64,000 bases of DNA, taken from positions 1 through 64,000 of the forward strand of contig NZ_JADGEW010000001.1 of NCBI RefSeq assembly GCF_016744155.1, written 5' to 3'. Below are positions 52,980 through 64,000 of the stretch, in pieces (position 1 is the first letter of the stretch; each line of letters opens with the position of its first letter). The translations under genes were made by a program, and so were the position numbers. The notes below the pieces were generated by a model. The model worked only from the letters and a program-made list of their open reading frames with translations, was not told the origin of the DNA and searched no databases. The stretch is from Amphritea sp. Lineage in GTDB: Bacteria > Pseudomonadota > Gammaproteobacteria > Pseudomonadales > Balneatricaceae.

Positions 52980-54809
52980 CTATTCAACAGTAACCGACTT
53001 TGCCAGATTACGCGGCTGATCCACATCGGTGCCTTTTAGCACAGCAACGTAGTAAGCCAGCAGCTGTAAAGGTATTGAATAAATGATCGGCGCCATAACG
53101 GTTGGCACATCCGGCAGGGTGATCAGTTCCAGATCATCCCCCGGTTTTACTTGTGCTTTGGAATCGGCAAACAGGAACAGTTTTCCACCCCGGGCACGCA
53201 CCTCTTCCAGATTAGCCTGGAGCTTTTCCAGTAACGAGTTATTTGGTGCGACCGCTACCACAGGCATATCTTCATCTACCAGCGCCAGAGGGCCGTGCTT
53301 AAGCTCCCCGGCGGGATAAGCCTCTGCATGGATATAAGAGATCTCTTTTAGCTTCAGAGCGCCTTCTACAGCTACCGGATAGATAGTACCCCGCCCCAGA
53401 AACAGAGCATGATGCTTATCAACGAAATGCTCAGCCATTTGCTGAATCTGCGGATCAAGCGCCAGCACCTGATCAGTCAGGTTATCTAACTGTTCCAGTC
53501 CGGCAACTATCTCCTGTTCGCCTTTAAAACCATAGCGACGAGCCAGTACTAAAGTTGTCAGCATCAGAACGACCAGCTGACTGGTGAAAGCCTTGGTTGA
53601 TGCGACGCCAATCTCTGGTCCCGCATTGGTCATTATTGCCAGATCGGACTCACGTACCAGAGAGCTGCCCGCCACATTACAGATGGACAGAAAGCCGAGA
53701 TAATCCTGCTCTTTCGCTTCACGCAACGCTGACAAAGTATCAGCGGTCTCTCCGGACTGGGAAATAGAAATAAACAACGTACCCGGCATACAGACAGTCT
53801 GTCGGTAGCGGAACTCACTCGCCACTTCCACCATACAGGGGATGCCAACAATTTTTTCGATCCAGTAACGCGCCACAACCCCGGCATTATAGCTGGTGCC
53901 ACAGGCAACAATCTGTACCATCTTTACCTGATCAAATAGCTCAGAAGCCCCGGTACCAAAAGCCTGCTCAAGTACGTGGCCATGGTGGATCCGCCCTTCA
54001 AGAGCATTACGGATAACCTTGGGCTGTTCGTATATCTCTTTCAGCATATAGTGACGGTATTCGCCCTTATCTGCAGCATCATGGCCATGTTCAAACAGCT
54101 GTACTTCATGCTGAACAGCATCACCTTGTGCATTCTCTACTTTCACCTCAGAACGGCTAATGGCTGCCAGGTCACCCTCTTCCAGATAGATAAAGCGGTC
54201 AGTTACCTGTAACAATGCCAGCGGATCAGAGGCGATGAAATTTTCCTCTATCCCAACACCTATCACCAGTGGACTCCCCATCCGGGTAGCCAATAAAAGA
54301 TCCGGTTGCTCCTGATCAACCACCGCCAGCGCATAAGCACCATCAAGCCGTTTTATGGTCTCTTTAAGGGCTTCTATCAACCCTTTACCCGCAATCACTT
54401 CACGGTGTATCAGATGAGTTACTACTTCAGTGTCAGTATCTGACAGGAACTGATAGCCAGTTGCAGACAGCTCCTCTTTCAATTCATTATGATTTTCGAT
54501 AATACCGTTATGTACTACAGCAATCCGATCAGCTGAAAGATGCGGATGCGCATTTCGTTGCTCCGGCTTACCGTGAGTTGCCCAACGAGTATGGGCTATA
54601 CCCAGGTAGCCAGGCAGGGGTGAACCACTCAAAGCTGCGTCTAACTGAGCAACCTTGCCCACTCGTTTCAAGTGATCCAATTGCATGGTTTCACTATTCA
54701 GAACCGCCATACCGGCAGAATCGTAACCTCGGTATTCAAGTCTCTTAAGCCCTTCCAACAGAATCGCTGAAATATTCCGGCCAGCGATAGCCCCAACTAT
54801 TCCACACAT
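52980..54809 (-). CDS. glmS: Glutamine--fructose-6-phosphate aminotransferase GlmS
   Basis: Makes glucosamine 6-phosphate from fructose 6-phosphate and glutamine, the first step to UDP-GlcNAc. 609 residues: N-terminal glutaminase with catalytic Cys2 (MCGIVGAIAGR) and GIAHTRWATHG, then two SIS domains with VACGTSYNAG, SISQSGETADTLSALREAK and the C-terminal DVDQPRNLAKSVTVE. It forms a tight unit with glmU (12-bp gap). No glmS ribozyme or GlmZ-type site was identified. Confidence 0.97.
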   Translation of the reverse strand: MCGIVGAIAGRNISAILLEGLKRLEYRGYDSAGMAVLNSETMQLDHLKRVGKVAQLDAALSGSPLPGYLGIAHTRWATHGKPEQRNAHPHLSADRIAVVHNGIIENHNELKEELSATGYQFLSDTDTEVVTHLIHREVIAGKGLIEALKETIKRLDGAYALAVVDQEQPDLLLATRMGSPLVIGVGIEENFIASDPLALLQVTDRFIYLEEGDLAAISRSEVKVENAQGDAVQHEVQLFEHGHDAADKGEYRHYMLKEIYEQPKVIRNALEGRIHHGHVLEQAFGTGASELFDQVKMVQIVACGTSYNAGVVARYWIEKIVGIPCMVEVASEFRYRQTVCMPGTLFISISQSGETADTLSALREAKEQDYLGFLSICNVAGSSLVRESDLAIMTNAGPEIGVASTKAFTSQLVVLMLTTLVLARRYGFKGEQEIVAGLEQLDNLTDQVLALDPQIQQMAEHFVDKHHALFLGRGTIYPVAVEGALKLKEISYIHAEAYPAGELKHGPLALVDEDMPVVAVAPNNSLLEKLQANLEEVRARGGKLFLFADSKAQVKPGDDLELITLPDVPTVMAPIIYSIPLQLLAYYVAVLKGTDVDQPRNLAKSVTVE

Positions 54810-54821
54810 AATTCCGCTTCC

Positions 54822-56189
54822 TTATGACTTTTTAACCGGGCGCTGCCAGTTATTCAGGTTAATCTGTTTAGCCCGGGTAACCGCTAGCTGCTCAGCGGCT
54901 ACTTCTTTAGTGATGGTTGAGCCTGCACCAACCGTAGCACCTGCACCGATCTTTACCGGTGCAACCAAGGCGCTGTTTGAGCCAATAAATGCACCGTCGC
55001 CGATCTCAGTGACGGATTTATTCACCCCATCGTAATTACAGGTAATAGTTCCCGCGCCTACATTAACTCCGACACCTACCTCTGCATCGCCGATATAGCT
55101 CAGATGATTAACCTTACTACCTTCGCCAATAGTCACTTTCTTTGTCTCTACGAAATTACCGACTTTAGCATTATTCTCCAGACGACTGCCCGGGCGCAAA
55201 CGAGCAAAAGGACCAATATCGCAATTTTCAGCAACTACTGCCTTTTCCAACATTGAGTTCGCTTTAATATGGGTACCGGATCCGATAACTGAATCCTTAA
55301 TGATGCAATTAGCCTCAATAGTGACATTATCGCCAATGCTTACCTTGCCTTCCAGAATCACGTTGATATCGATCGACACATCATGACCAACATTCACCAC
55401 ACCACGCACATCAATCCGTGCAGGATCGGTCAGACTAACGCCTTCCAGCATCAAGTTTTCTGCTTGGCCCAACTGATACCAACGCTCCAGTTCAGCCTGT
55501 TGCATCCGGTTATTAACACCTTGTACTTCTTGTTCGGTGGCTGGATGAATCGCCTGAATTCGTACTCCCTGCTCAGCAGCCATCGCGATAATATCGGTCA
55601 GATAGTATTCACCCTGAACATTATTAGAGGACAGCTGTGGAATCCACTCCTTCAATAACGCTGAAGGTAGAGCCAGAATACCCGTATTCACTTCGGTTAT
55701 AGCCCGTTCTGCTTCGCTGGCATCCTTATGCTCAACAATAGCCACCACATCTCCGGTATCACTACGGACTATCCGCCCATACCCGGTAGGATCTGCCAGA
55801 TTAACCGTCAGCAACCCGAATTGTCCACGCTCAGCTATCTTTACCAGTTCAGCCATCGTTTCTGAACGGGTCAGAGGCACATCACCGTAGAGCACCAACA
55901 CAACGCCATTATCAGACACACAAGGCATCGCTTGTGCGACAGCATGGCCGGTTCCCAATTGTTCAGCTTGCAGGGCAAACTCGACACTTTGTTCAGAAAG
56001 TACGGCTTTTACTTTTTCAGCACCGTGACCAATAACAACGTGAACCTGCGAATTGGACAAAGTTTGCGCATTATCAATCACATGCTGCAGCATCGGCTTA
56101 CCGCCAACGGTATGAAGTACTTTAGGCAGAGAGGATTTCATCCGACTACCCTGGCCTGCTGCCAGGATGACGATATCAAGCATATTCAA
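54822..56189 (-). CDS. glmU: Bifunctional GlcNAc-1-P uridyltransferase / GlcN-1-P acetyltransferase GlmU
   Basis: Last two steps to UDP-GlcNAc. 455 residues: N-terminal nucleotidyltransferase ([19 protein letters not shown], then [22 protein letters not shown]) and a C-terminal left-handed beta-helix of hexapeptide repeats with the acetyltransferase motifs [21 protein letters not shown] and [11 protein letters not shown]. Upstream is the divergent TrmB-like regulator. Confidence 0.97.
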   Translation of the reverse strand: MNMLDIVILAAGQGSRMKSSLPKVLHTVGGKPMLQHVIDNAQTLSNSQVHVVIGHGAEKVKAVLSEQSVEFALQAEQLGTGHAVAQAMPCVSDNGVVLVLYGDVPLTRSETMAELVKIAERGQFGLLTVNLADPTGYGRIVRSDTGDVVAIVEHKDASEAERAITEVNTGILALPSALLKEWIPQLSSNNVQGEYYLTDIIAMAAEQGVRIQAIHPATEQEVQGVNNRMQQAELERWYQLGQAENLMLEGVSLTDPARIDVRGVVNVGHDVSIDINVILEGKVSIGDNVTIEANCIIKDSVIGSGTHIKANSMLEKAVVAENCDIGPFARLRPGSRLENNAKVGNFVETKKVTIGEGSKVNHLSYIGDAEVGVGVNVGAGTITCNYDGVNKSVTEIGDGAFIGSNSALVAPVKIGAGATVGAGSTITKEVAAEQLAVTRAKQINLNNWQRPVKKS

Positions 56190-56327
56190 AACAGAAGCAT
56201 CCTTGGTTTATTACAGCATTAACCACTTCCAGTGGTCTGCTGTTGTTGACATAAGTAACAATTTAACAGAACTTTAATCTAACTGCTTACAGATGCAATA
56301 TTAAACGTCAGAGAAAAATTGACAAAT

Positions 56328-57068
56328 ATGAATGAAGAACTGTTTGAACTACTCGGACTCACCAAACGTGAGATCACAATTTACCGTGCACTCCTCTCTC
56401 TGGGCCCCAGCGCAATTCGAACTGTCGCCGAAAAAGCGGGTATCAATCGAGGCACAACTTATGATTGCCTTAAAGAGATGCAACAGAAAGGAATTGTCAC
56501 CTATCTGCCAAAAGGTAAGCGTCGTCTGTTCAGTGCCCGGGAGCCAGAGATACTGTTAGAACTGGCAGAAGAGCGCCGCCATTCTCTCAACTCAGCAATA
56601 GATCAATTAAAAACCAAGGTAGTACCAGAACTACATCACCTGATGCCGGACTTTAATACAGCTAATGTCAGCTACTACGAAGGTGACAGCGGCATTGAGC
56701 AAGTACTGAGAGACATTCTCAATACAGTGTCTAAACAAAACCCCAAACGCTATTCCATCTTCTCCTCAAAACCGATCCGTAAACATCTCTATCGTCCCTT
56801 CCCTAACTTCACTGCCCAACGAATTCAGAAAGGCATAGAAGTAAAAGTAATCGCTATAGGTGACGGAGGTGAAGATGCCGAACTAAGTGAACGTAAATGG
56901 ATTAAAACCGAAGGTAAAGTTGATGCCGCCTATATCGCAGTATACCCACCTAAATGTGCAATTATCTCCCTGGCATCAGCTAACTATCCAACGGCAGTGG
57001 TAATCGAATCTAAGGAGGTTGCTGCAGCACAAAAGATTATTTTTGATACCTTATGGGGCTTGCTATAA
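56328..57068 (+). CDS. TrmB-like sugar-responsive transcription regulator
   Basis: 246 residues (a TTG three codons earlier is an alternative start). The N-terminal winged helix LFELLGLTKREITIYRALLSLGPSAIRTVAEKAGINRGTTYDCLKEM is the TrmB-type DNA-binding domain. It is followed by a coiled coil and a C-terminal domain with the phospholipase-D-like fold seen in TrmB regulators (VSYYEGDSGIEQVLRDIL, GIEVKVIAIGDGGED). TrmB proteins bind sugars or sugar phosphates in archaea. Its position divergent from glmUS, where Pseudomonas has a GlmR regulator of another family, suggests control of amino-sugar synthesis (inference). Confidence 0.75.
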   Translation: MNEELFELLGLTKREITIYRALLSLGPSAIRTVAEKAGINRGTTYDCLKEMQQKGIVTYLPKGKRRLFSAREPEILLELAEERRHSLNSAIDQLKTKVVPELHHLMPDFNTANVSYYEGDSGIEQVLRDILNTVSKQNPKRYSIFSSKPIRKHLYRPFPNFTAQRIQKGIEVKVIAIGDGGEDAELSERKWIKTEGKVDAAYIAVYPPKCAIISLASANYPTAVVIESKEVAAAQKIIFDTLWGLL

Positions 57069-57116
57069 GTGGCTAGTAGCTAAACAGAGTTTGATCCTGC
57101 CCATTAAGTTTTTTTC

Positions 57117-57177
57117 TAGCGAGTAACGAAATTGCGTCTAGCTACTAACAAGTGACGCAGTCACATCTAGCAACTGG
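57117..57177 (+). repeat. Dispersed CTAGC-hairpin repeat, copy 3
   Basis: Plan: CTAGC, GAGTAACGAAATTGCG, TCTAGC, TACTAACAA, hairpin GTGACGCAGTCAC, ATCTAGCAAC. Same layout and orientation as copy 2 near the left end of the window. It lies between the TrmB-like gene and the atp terminator. Confidence 0.6.
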
Positions 57178-57192
57178 TTGCATTTTTTTAAC

Positions 57193-57222
57193 AAAAAAAA
57201 GCGACCTAATCGGTCGCTTTTT
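57193..57222 (-). terminator. Terminator of the atp operon
   Basis: Stem GCGACC / GGTCGC with loop TAATC, flanked by A8 and T5. It lies 29 bp beyond the atpC stop codon. It may also serve the TrmB-like gene from the other side. Confidence 0.88.
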
Positions 57223-57250
57223 ATTCGAGTAGCAGTTAAGTAAGGCTGGG

Positions 57251-57676
57251 TTATTTACCCATCTTCTTACGAATCTGCTGAATAGTACGCAGTTGAGCTG
57301 TAGCTTCGGCAAGTTGAGCAGTAGCACGGGAATAATCCAGTTCGCTGCTCTGATCAGCCATCGCATGTTCAGCATGCTTCTTAACTTCCTCTGCGGCTGC
57401 TTCATTGATGTCACCCGCACGCAGTGCAACGTCCGCTAGGACAGATATTCTGTGTGCTTGTACTTCAATAAAACCGCCAGAGACGTAGAAGATCTCCTGC
57501 TCACCACCCTGTTTCTTTAGCTCTACAGGACCTGGTTTCAGTTCCGACAGAAGCGGAGCGTGACCTGGGTATATACCCAGATCACCCAGGCTACCTGTCA
57601 CTGAAACGAACTCAATAAGACCAGAGAAGATCTCTTCTTCAGCACTTACGATGTCACAATGAACAGTCATAGCCAT
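57251..57676 (-). CDS. atpC: F1 ATP synthase epsilon subunit
   Basis: Central-stalk subunit that couples rotation and can inhibit ATP hydrolysis. 141 residues: N-terminal beta sandwich ([53 protein letters not shown]) and a C-terminal helical hairpin with Ala- and Glu-rich sequence. Last gene of the operon, 33 bp after atpD. Confidence 0.96.
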   Translation of the reverse strand: MAMTVHCDIVSAEEEIFSGLIEFVSVTGSLGDLGIYPGHAPLLSELKPGPVELKKQGGEQEIFYVSGGFIEVQAHRISVLADVALRAGDINEAAAEEVKKHAEHAMADQSSELDYSRATAQLAEATAQLRTIQQIRKKMGK

Positions 57677-57709
57677 GTTGTTATCCTTTTAAAGGTTAAC
57701 TAAGCGCAT

Positions 57710-59098
<1,389 letters not shown>

Positions 59099-59122
59099 TT
59101 AACATTAAACCTGTTAACTGCC

Positions 59123-59986
59123 TTATACAGCAGCAGCACCACTTACGATTTCAGAAATTTCCTGAGTGATCGCAGTTTGACGAGCCTTGTTGTAAATCAT
59201 TTGCAGCTCATCGATTAGGTCACCGGCGTTGTCGGTTGCATTCTTCATCGCCAGCATTCGTGCTGCCTGTTCACAGGCATTGTTCTCAACCACGGCCTGA
59301 TAGACCAGGGACTCAATGTAACGAACCAGTAAGCCGTTCAACAGCTCTTTTGCATCTGGCTCGTAAATATAATCCCAGTGATGGTTAAGACGGTCATCAT
59401 CGTCTTCTGCTTTCAGCGGAAGAATCTGCTCTACTTGTGGAGTCTGTGTCATGGTATTAACGAATTCGTTAGATACCACAAACACTTGATCCAGCTTGCC
59501 TTCATCGTAAGCATCCAGCATCACTTTAACGGTACCAATCAGCTCAGCTGCTTCAGGCTTATCACCCAGACCAGTTTTTGCTGCGGTTACGTTACCGCCA
59601 AATGTTTTAAAGAAGCTTACAGACTTAGAACCCAACGCACAGATTTCGATATCGATATTCTGGTTGTTAAATTCGTTCATCTTGGCAATAGCTGCCTTGA
59701 ACGCATTAATGTTCAAGCCACCGCAGAGACCACGGTCAGTTGCTACAACAATGAAACCGACACGCTTTACTTCGCGCTGTTGCAGATACAGATGCTTATA
59801 TTCAGGATTGGATTTCGCCAGGTGCTGAATTACGCCACGGATACTCCGGGCATAAGGACGGCTTGCCTGCATACGATCCTGAGCTTTACGCATTTTAGAT
59901 GCAGCCACCATTTCCATAGCGCTGGTAATCTTACGTGTGCCCTGAATACTGGCTATCTGCGTCTTTATCTCTTTTCCGGCTGCCAT
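59123..59986 (-). CDS. atpG: F1 ATP synthase gamma subunit
   Basis: Rotor shaft subunit, 287 residues. The N-terminal coiled coil ([35 protein letters not shown]) and the C-terminal helix [39 protein letters not shown] are typical. Located between atpA (73-bp gap) and atpD (36-bp gap). Confidence 0.97.
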   Translation of the reverse strand: MAAGKEIKTQIASIQGTRKITSAMEMVAASKMRKAQDRMQASRPYARSIRGVIQHLAKSNPEYKHLYLQQREVKRVGFIVVATDRGLCGGLNINAFKAAIAKMNEFNNQNIDIEICALGSKSVSFFKTFGGNVTAAKTGLGDKPEAAELIGTVKVMLDAYDEGKLDQVFVVSNEFVNTMTQTPQVEQILPLKAEDDDDRLNHHWDYIYEPDAKELLNGLLVRYIESLVYQAVVENNACEQAARMLAMKNATDNAGDLIDELQMIYNKARQTAITQEISEIVSGAAAV

Positions 59987-60059
59987 AGTTCCACCTATTA
60001 AACCTTTACTTAGTTCAGGTCTGCATTACTAGAATGCAGACCCCCACTCTGACGAGTTA

Positions 60060-61604
60060 TTACCAAGTTTGGGTAGATTTGAACTTCTCGATACCAGCCT
60101 TAAACTGAGACGAGATCTCATCATTGTAGTCGCCGCCTTCATTGATCTTACCCATTACATCAGCATACTCGCTGTTGAAATAAGAGATCAGGGCCGATTC
60201 AAAATCAAGGATCTTGCTCATGTCGATATCGTTCAGGAAGCCTTCGTTCGCAGCGAACAGACTCAAACCCATATCCGCTACGGACATTGGGGAGTACTGC
60301 TTCTGCTTCATCAGCTCGGTTACGCGCTGACCATGCTCAAGCTGAGCACGAGTCGCATCGTCCAGATCAGATGCGAACTGAGCGAATGCCGCCAATTCAC
60401 GATACTGAGCCAGAGCCAGACGTACACCACCACCAAGTTTCTTGATGATCTTAGTCTGAGCTGCACCACCTACACGGGATACAGACAAACCAGCGTTGAT
60501 CGCCGGACGGATACCTGAGTTAAACAGGTCCGCTTCCAGGAAGATCTGACCATCGGTGATGGAGATAACGTTGGTTGGTACGAATGCAGATACGTCACCA
60601 CCTTGTGTCTCGATTACTGGCAATGCAGTCAGGGAACCAGTTCGGCCCTTAACTTCACCGTTAGTAAACTTCTCAACATAAGTTGGGTTAACGCGTGCAG
60701 CACGTTCCAGCAGACGCGAGTGAAGATAGAATACATCACCTGGATATGCTTCACGGCCCGGTGGGCGGCGTAGCAACAGGGAGATCTGACGGTATGCCCA
60801 TGCCTGTTTAGTCAGGTCATCGTATACGATCAGAGCATCTTCACCGCGGTCACGGTAATATTCACCCATCGAACAACCAGCATAAGGCGCCAGGAACTGC
60901 ATCGCTGCAGGATCTGATGCACCGGCTGCTACTACGATGGTATGTTCCATCGCGCCGTGCTCTTCCAGCTTACGTACCACGTTAGCAATAGTGGACTGTT
61001 TCTGTCCGATCGCTACGTAGACACATTTAACGCCGGTGCCTTTCTGGTTGATGATAGCGTCAATTGCGATCGCAGATTTACCAATCTGACGGTCACCGAT
61101 GATCAGCTCACGCTGACCACGGCCAATTGGCACCATGGCATCAATGGATTTCAGACCAGTCTGTACAGGCTGATCTACTGATTGACGCTCGATTACACCA
61201 GGTGCAACCTTTTCTACAGGGTCAGTCAGTTTAGTTTCAATTGGGCCTTTACCGTCGATCGGGTTACCCAGGGCGTCTACTACGCGACCCTGTAGTTCCG
61301 GACCAACAGGTACTTCCAGGATTCGGCTGGTACAACGCGCGGTCATACCTTCTACCAGACCCTGATAGTCACCCAGGACTACAGCACCTACAGAATCACG
61401 CTCAAGGTTGAGCGCCATACCGTAGATACCGCCAGGGAATTCAATCATTTCCCCGTACATTACGTCAGCCAGGCCGTGAATCAGGATGATACCGTCAGAA
61501 ACGCTGACGATAGTACCTTCATTACGGGCTTCAGAAGAGACATCAAGCTTCTCGATGCGGCTCTTCAGAATCTCGCTGATCTCAGATGGATTCAGTTGCT
61601 GCAT
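60060..61604 (-). CDS. atpA: F1 ATP synthase alpha subunit
   Basis: Non-catalytic nucleotide-binding subunit, 514 residues. P-loop GDRQIGKSA, the motif [18 protein letters not shown] and the signature [17 protein letters not shown] are seen. The N-terminus [18 protein letters not shown] matches proteobacterial AtpA. Confidence 0.98.
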   Translation of the reverse strand: MQQLNPSEISEILKSRIEKLDVSSEARNEGTIVSVSDGIILIHGLADVMYGEMIEFPGGIYGMALNLERDSVGAVVLGDYQGLVEGMTARCTSRILEVPVGPELQGRVVDALGNPIDGKGPIETKLTDPVEKVAPGVIERQSVDQPVQTGLKSIDAMVPIGRGQRELIIGDRQIGKSAIAIDAIINQKGTGVKCVYVAIGQKQSTIANVVRKLEEHGAMEHTIVVAAGASDPAAMQFLAPYAGCSMGEYYRDRGEDALIVYDDLTKQAWAYRQISLLLRRPPGREAYPGDVFYLHSRLLERAARVNPTYVEKFTNGEVKGRTGSLTALPVIETQGGDVSAFVPTNVISITDGQIFLEADLFNSGIRPAINAGLSVSRVGGAAQTKIIKKLGGGVRLALAQYRELAAFAQFASDLDDATRAQLEHGQRVTELMKQKQYSPMSVADMGLSLFAANEGFLNDIDMSKILDFESALISYFNSEYADVMGKINEGGDYNDEISSQFKAGIEKFKSTQTW

Positions 61605-61619
61605 GTTTAATCCTCACAC

Positions 61620-62156
61620 TCAGGAGTTCATTGCTTCGGCTAGCTTCGCCAGTCGAGCACGAATTGAGCCGTCGATAACCATATCGTCGGTTCGAATGAT
61701 CACACCACCGATTATGGACTTGTCCACTTCGGCAGTAAGACTCACTTCGCGGCCCAGCTTAGAGCTCAGTGCCTGAGTTAATTTTTGTTGCTGCTGCTCG
61801 CCCAGATCAAAGGCAGTTGTCACGCTTACATCAACAGAATGCTGCTGATTAGCTTTCAACTGTTCAAACTGCGCAGAGATCTCTGGTAACAAAGCTAGGC
61901 GCTGATTTTCTGCCAATAAAGAAATAAAGTTCTTTGTTGGCTGATCCATCTGCTCTTCGCAGACAGATATCATTGCTTCAGCTTTCTGTTCGCTGGTCAG
62001 TCCAGGGTTACCCAAAACCAGTTTCATAGTCTCATGCTGTGCAACTAACGATGTAGTTGTCAGCATTTCAGACCACTGGTCAAAGCTTCCCTTGTCCGCA
62101 GCTAGCTCGAAAGCGGCTTTGGTATAAGGCCGAGCGACTGTATTAAGTTCAGCCAT
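61620..62156 (-). CDS. atpH: F1 ATP synthase delta subunit
   Basis: Connects the peripheral stalk to F1. 178 residues: an N-terminal helical domain (TVARPYTKAAFELAADKG) and the C-terminal part with SLTAEVDKSIIGGVIIRTDDMVIDGSIRARLAKL, the OSCP/delta signature. It lies 15 bp upstream of atpA. Confidence 0.96.
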   Translation of the reverse strand: MAELNTVARPYTKAAFELAADKGSFDQWSEMLTTTSLVAQHETMKLVLGNPGLTSEQKAEAMISVCEEQMDQPTKNFISLLAENQRLALLPEISAQFEQLKANQQHSVDVSVTTAFDLGEQQQQKLTQALSSKLGREVSLTAEVDKSIIGGVIIRTDDMVIDGSIRARLAKLAEAMNS

Positions 62157-62168
62157 CGTAAACCTCGC

Positions 62169-62639
62169 TTAAAGCTCAGCAGCTAGTTTTTCAACAAGCT
62201 GTGCATGTGCGTCGGCGTCAACAGACGCTTCAAGAATTTTCTCTGCACCGGCTACTACAAGAGCAGCAACTTGGGAACGGAGAGCTTCTTTCGCACGGTT
62301 AGCTTCCTGATCGATTTCAGCTTGAGCTGCAGTGACAAGGCGTTCTGCCTCTTCACGTGCCTTCTCTTTAGCTTCGTCAACGATCTGATTAGCTCGCTTA
62401 TTAGCCTGTTCAATGACGGCGGCTGCTTCTTCTTTGCTCTTACGCATATCAGACATGGCTTTTTCTTGAGCCAGTTCTAAGTCACGCTGAGCGCGGTCAG
62501 CAGCGTCCAGACCTTCTGCAATCTTCTTCTTACGTTCTGCTAGCGCACCAGTAATTGGTGGCCAAACGTATTTCATACAAAATACAACGAAGAAGGCAAA
62601 TGCGATGATCTGACCAATGATGGTTAGATTAATATTCAC
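62169..62639 (-). CDS. atpF: Fo ATP synthase subunit b
   Basis: Peripheral-stalk subunit, 156 residues. One N-terminal membrane helix ([26 protein letters not shown]) with the conserved WPP bend is followed by a long Ala/Glu/Lys-rich right-handed coiled coil. Length equals E. coli AtpF. Confidence 0.97.
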   Translation of the reverse strand: MNINLTIIGQIIAFAFFVVFCMKYVWPPITGALAERKKKIAEGLDAADRAQRDLELAQEKAMSDMRKSKEEAAAVIEQANKRANQIVDEAKEKAREEAERLVTAAQAEIDQEANRAKEALRSQVAALVVAGAEKILEASVDADAHAQLVEKLAAEL

Positions 62640-62701
62640 GCCATTACCTCTCGCGGTTGTCTTAAAAAGTAGTTACCCATAAGGGACGTATGTAGCTCTA
62701 C

Positions 62702-62962
<261 letters not shown>

Positions 62963-63018
62963 CTAAAGTTAAAGTTAAATTAAATTTGTTTAATTCATTA
63001 TTCAGTTATTACAGCTAC

Positions 63019-63876
<858 letters not shown>

Positions 63877-64000
63877 TCAAAGTTTTAAGAATCTGTTATT
63901 CAGCTTCAGCTGGACGAAGAATCCGACCAGTTGTAGCCATATATATGTGCCAAATAAGGAAAATGGATTCAGAGGTTGAATCAGGATAAACACCGCAGAG
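63877..64000 (-). CDS. atpI: ATP synthase protein I, 3' end (partial)
   Basis: The last 40 codons of a minus-strand frame run off the right edge of the window. The visible C-terminus contains FILIQPLNPFSLFGTYIWLQ and ends LNNRFLKL before TGA. A hydrophobic last helix immediately before atpB is what AtpI, a small chaperone for c-ring assembly, should show. The stop codon directly precedes an ATG of atpB. The identification rests on position and hydrophobicity. Confidence 0.75.
   Translation of the reverse strand, partial: SAVFILIQPLNPFSLFGTYIWLQLVGFFVQLKLNNRFLKL

Noticed and set aside
59378-60001. 207-codon plus-strand frame over atpG
   Set aside because: Antisense shadow of a highly conserved gene; no start signal or known domain.

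Overview
The window is a stretch of chromosome from a marine gammaproteobacterium, most likely an Oceanospirillaceae-type organism (Neptuniibacter/Amphritea/Marinobacterium-like; inferred from gene content and order, not proven). The order DGC-dsbA-cytochrome c4-engB-polA-DUF2782-thrB matches the Pseudomonas arrangement around polA. The pst/phoU/ubiCA/phoBR block, the Pil-Chp chemosensory cluster, glmUS and the atp operon are also typical of this group. No rRNA, tRNA, CRISPR array or transposase gene was recognised.

Layout: 0-6 kb, minus strand: a diguanylate cyclase, ubiB, hisI, hisE and tatABC. 6-16 kb: dsbA, a dihaem cytochrome c4, engB facing polA with a candidate small RNA between them, DUF2782-thrB, a 7-bp tandem repeat, and SOS-controlled uvrD. 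17-24 kb: pstS, pstCAB and phoU with two Pho boxes. 24-31 kb: a DsbA-like/GGDEF fusion protein, DUF1415, ubiC-ubiA, phoB-phoR behind a third Pho box, and cysZ. 31-41 kb: an oxidoreductase, then a minus-strand Pil-Chp cluster (pilG, pilH, pilI, pilJ, chpA and a lone PilJ-type sensor domain). 41-43 kb: two small unknown membrane or secreted proteins and a YjaG-family protein. 43-49.5 kb: TRAP permeases dctQM, an array of four paralogous small secreted proteins, the TRAP binding protein and hexR. 49.7-57 kb: a small charged protein, a GltB-like FMN protein, a CodA-type deaminase, glmS, glmU and a TrmB-like regulator. 57-64 kb: the F1Fo ATP synthase operon atpC to atpB, with the 3' end of atpI at the window edge.

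How genes work together: the Pst transporter, PhoU and PhoBR form one phosphate-sensing circuit, and the three Pho boxes share the same geometry (two 7-mers at 11-bp period). The Pil-Chp genes would control twitching or surface sensing. The two diguanylate cyclases both keep catalytic GGEEF and inhibitory RxxD motifs.

The most unusual region is about 45.0-47.2 kb. Four tandem units of about 510 bp each carry a promoter, one small Sec-exported protein (mature part 55 or 59 residues, no cysteine) and a terminator. The units alternate between two sequence types. All four promoters carry direct repeats TTTCAG at 11-bp period, exactly 10 bp upstream of a TATATT box, which is the geometry of PhoB/OmpR-type activation. 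A 21-bp perfect inverted repeat and a possible decayed fifth unit lie at the upstream end. I do not recognise this protein family.
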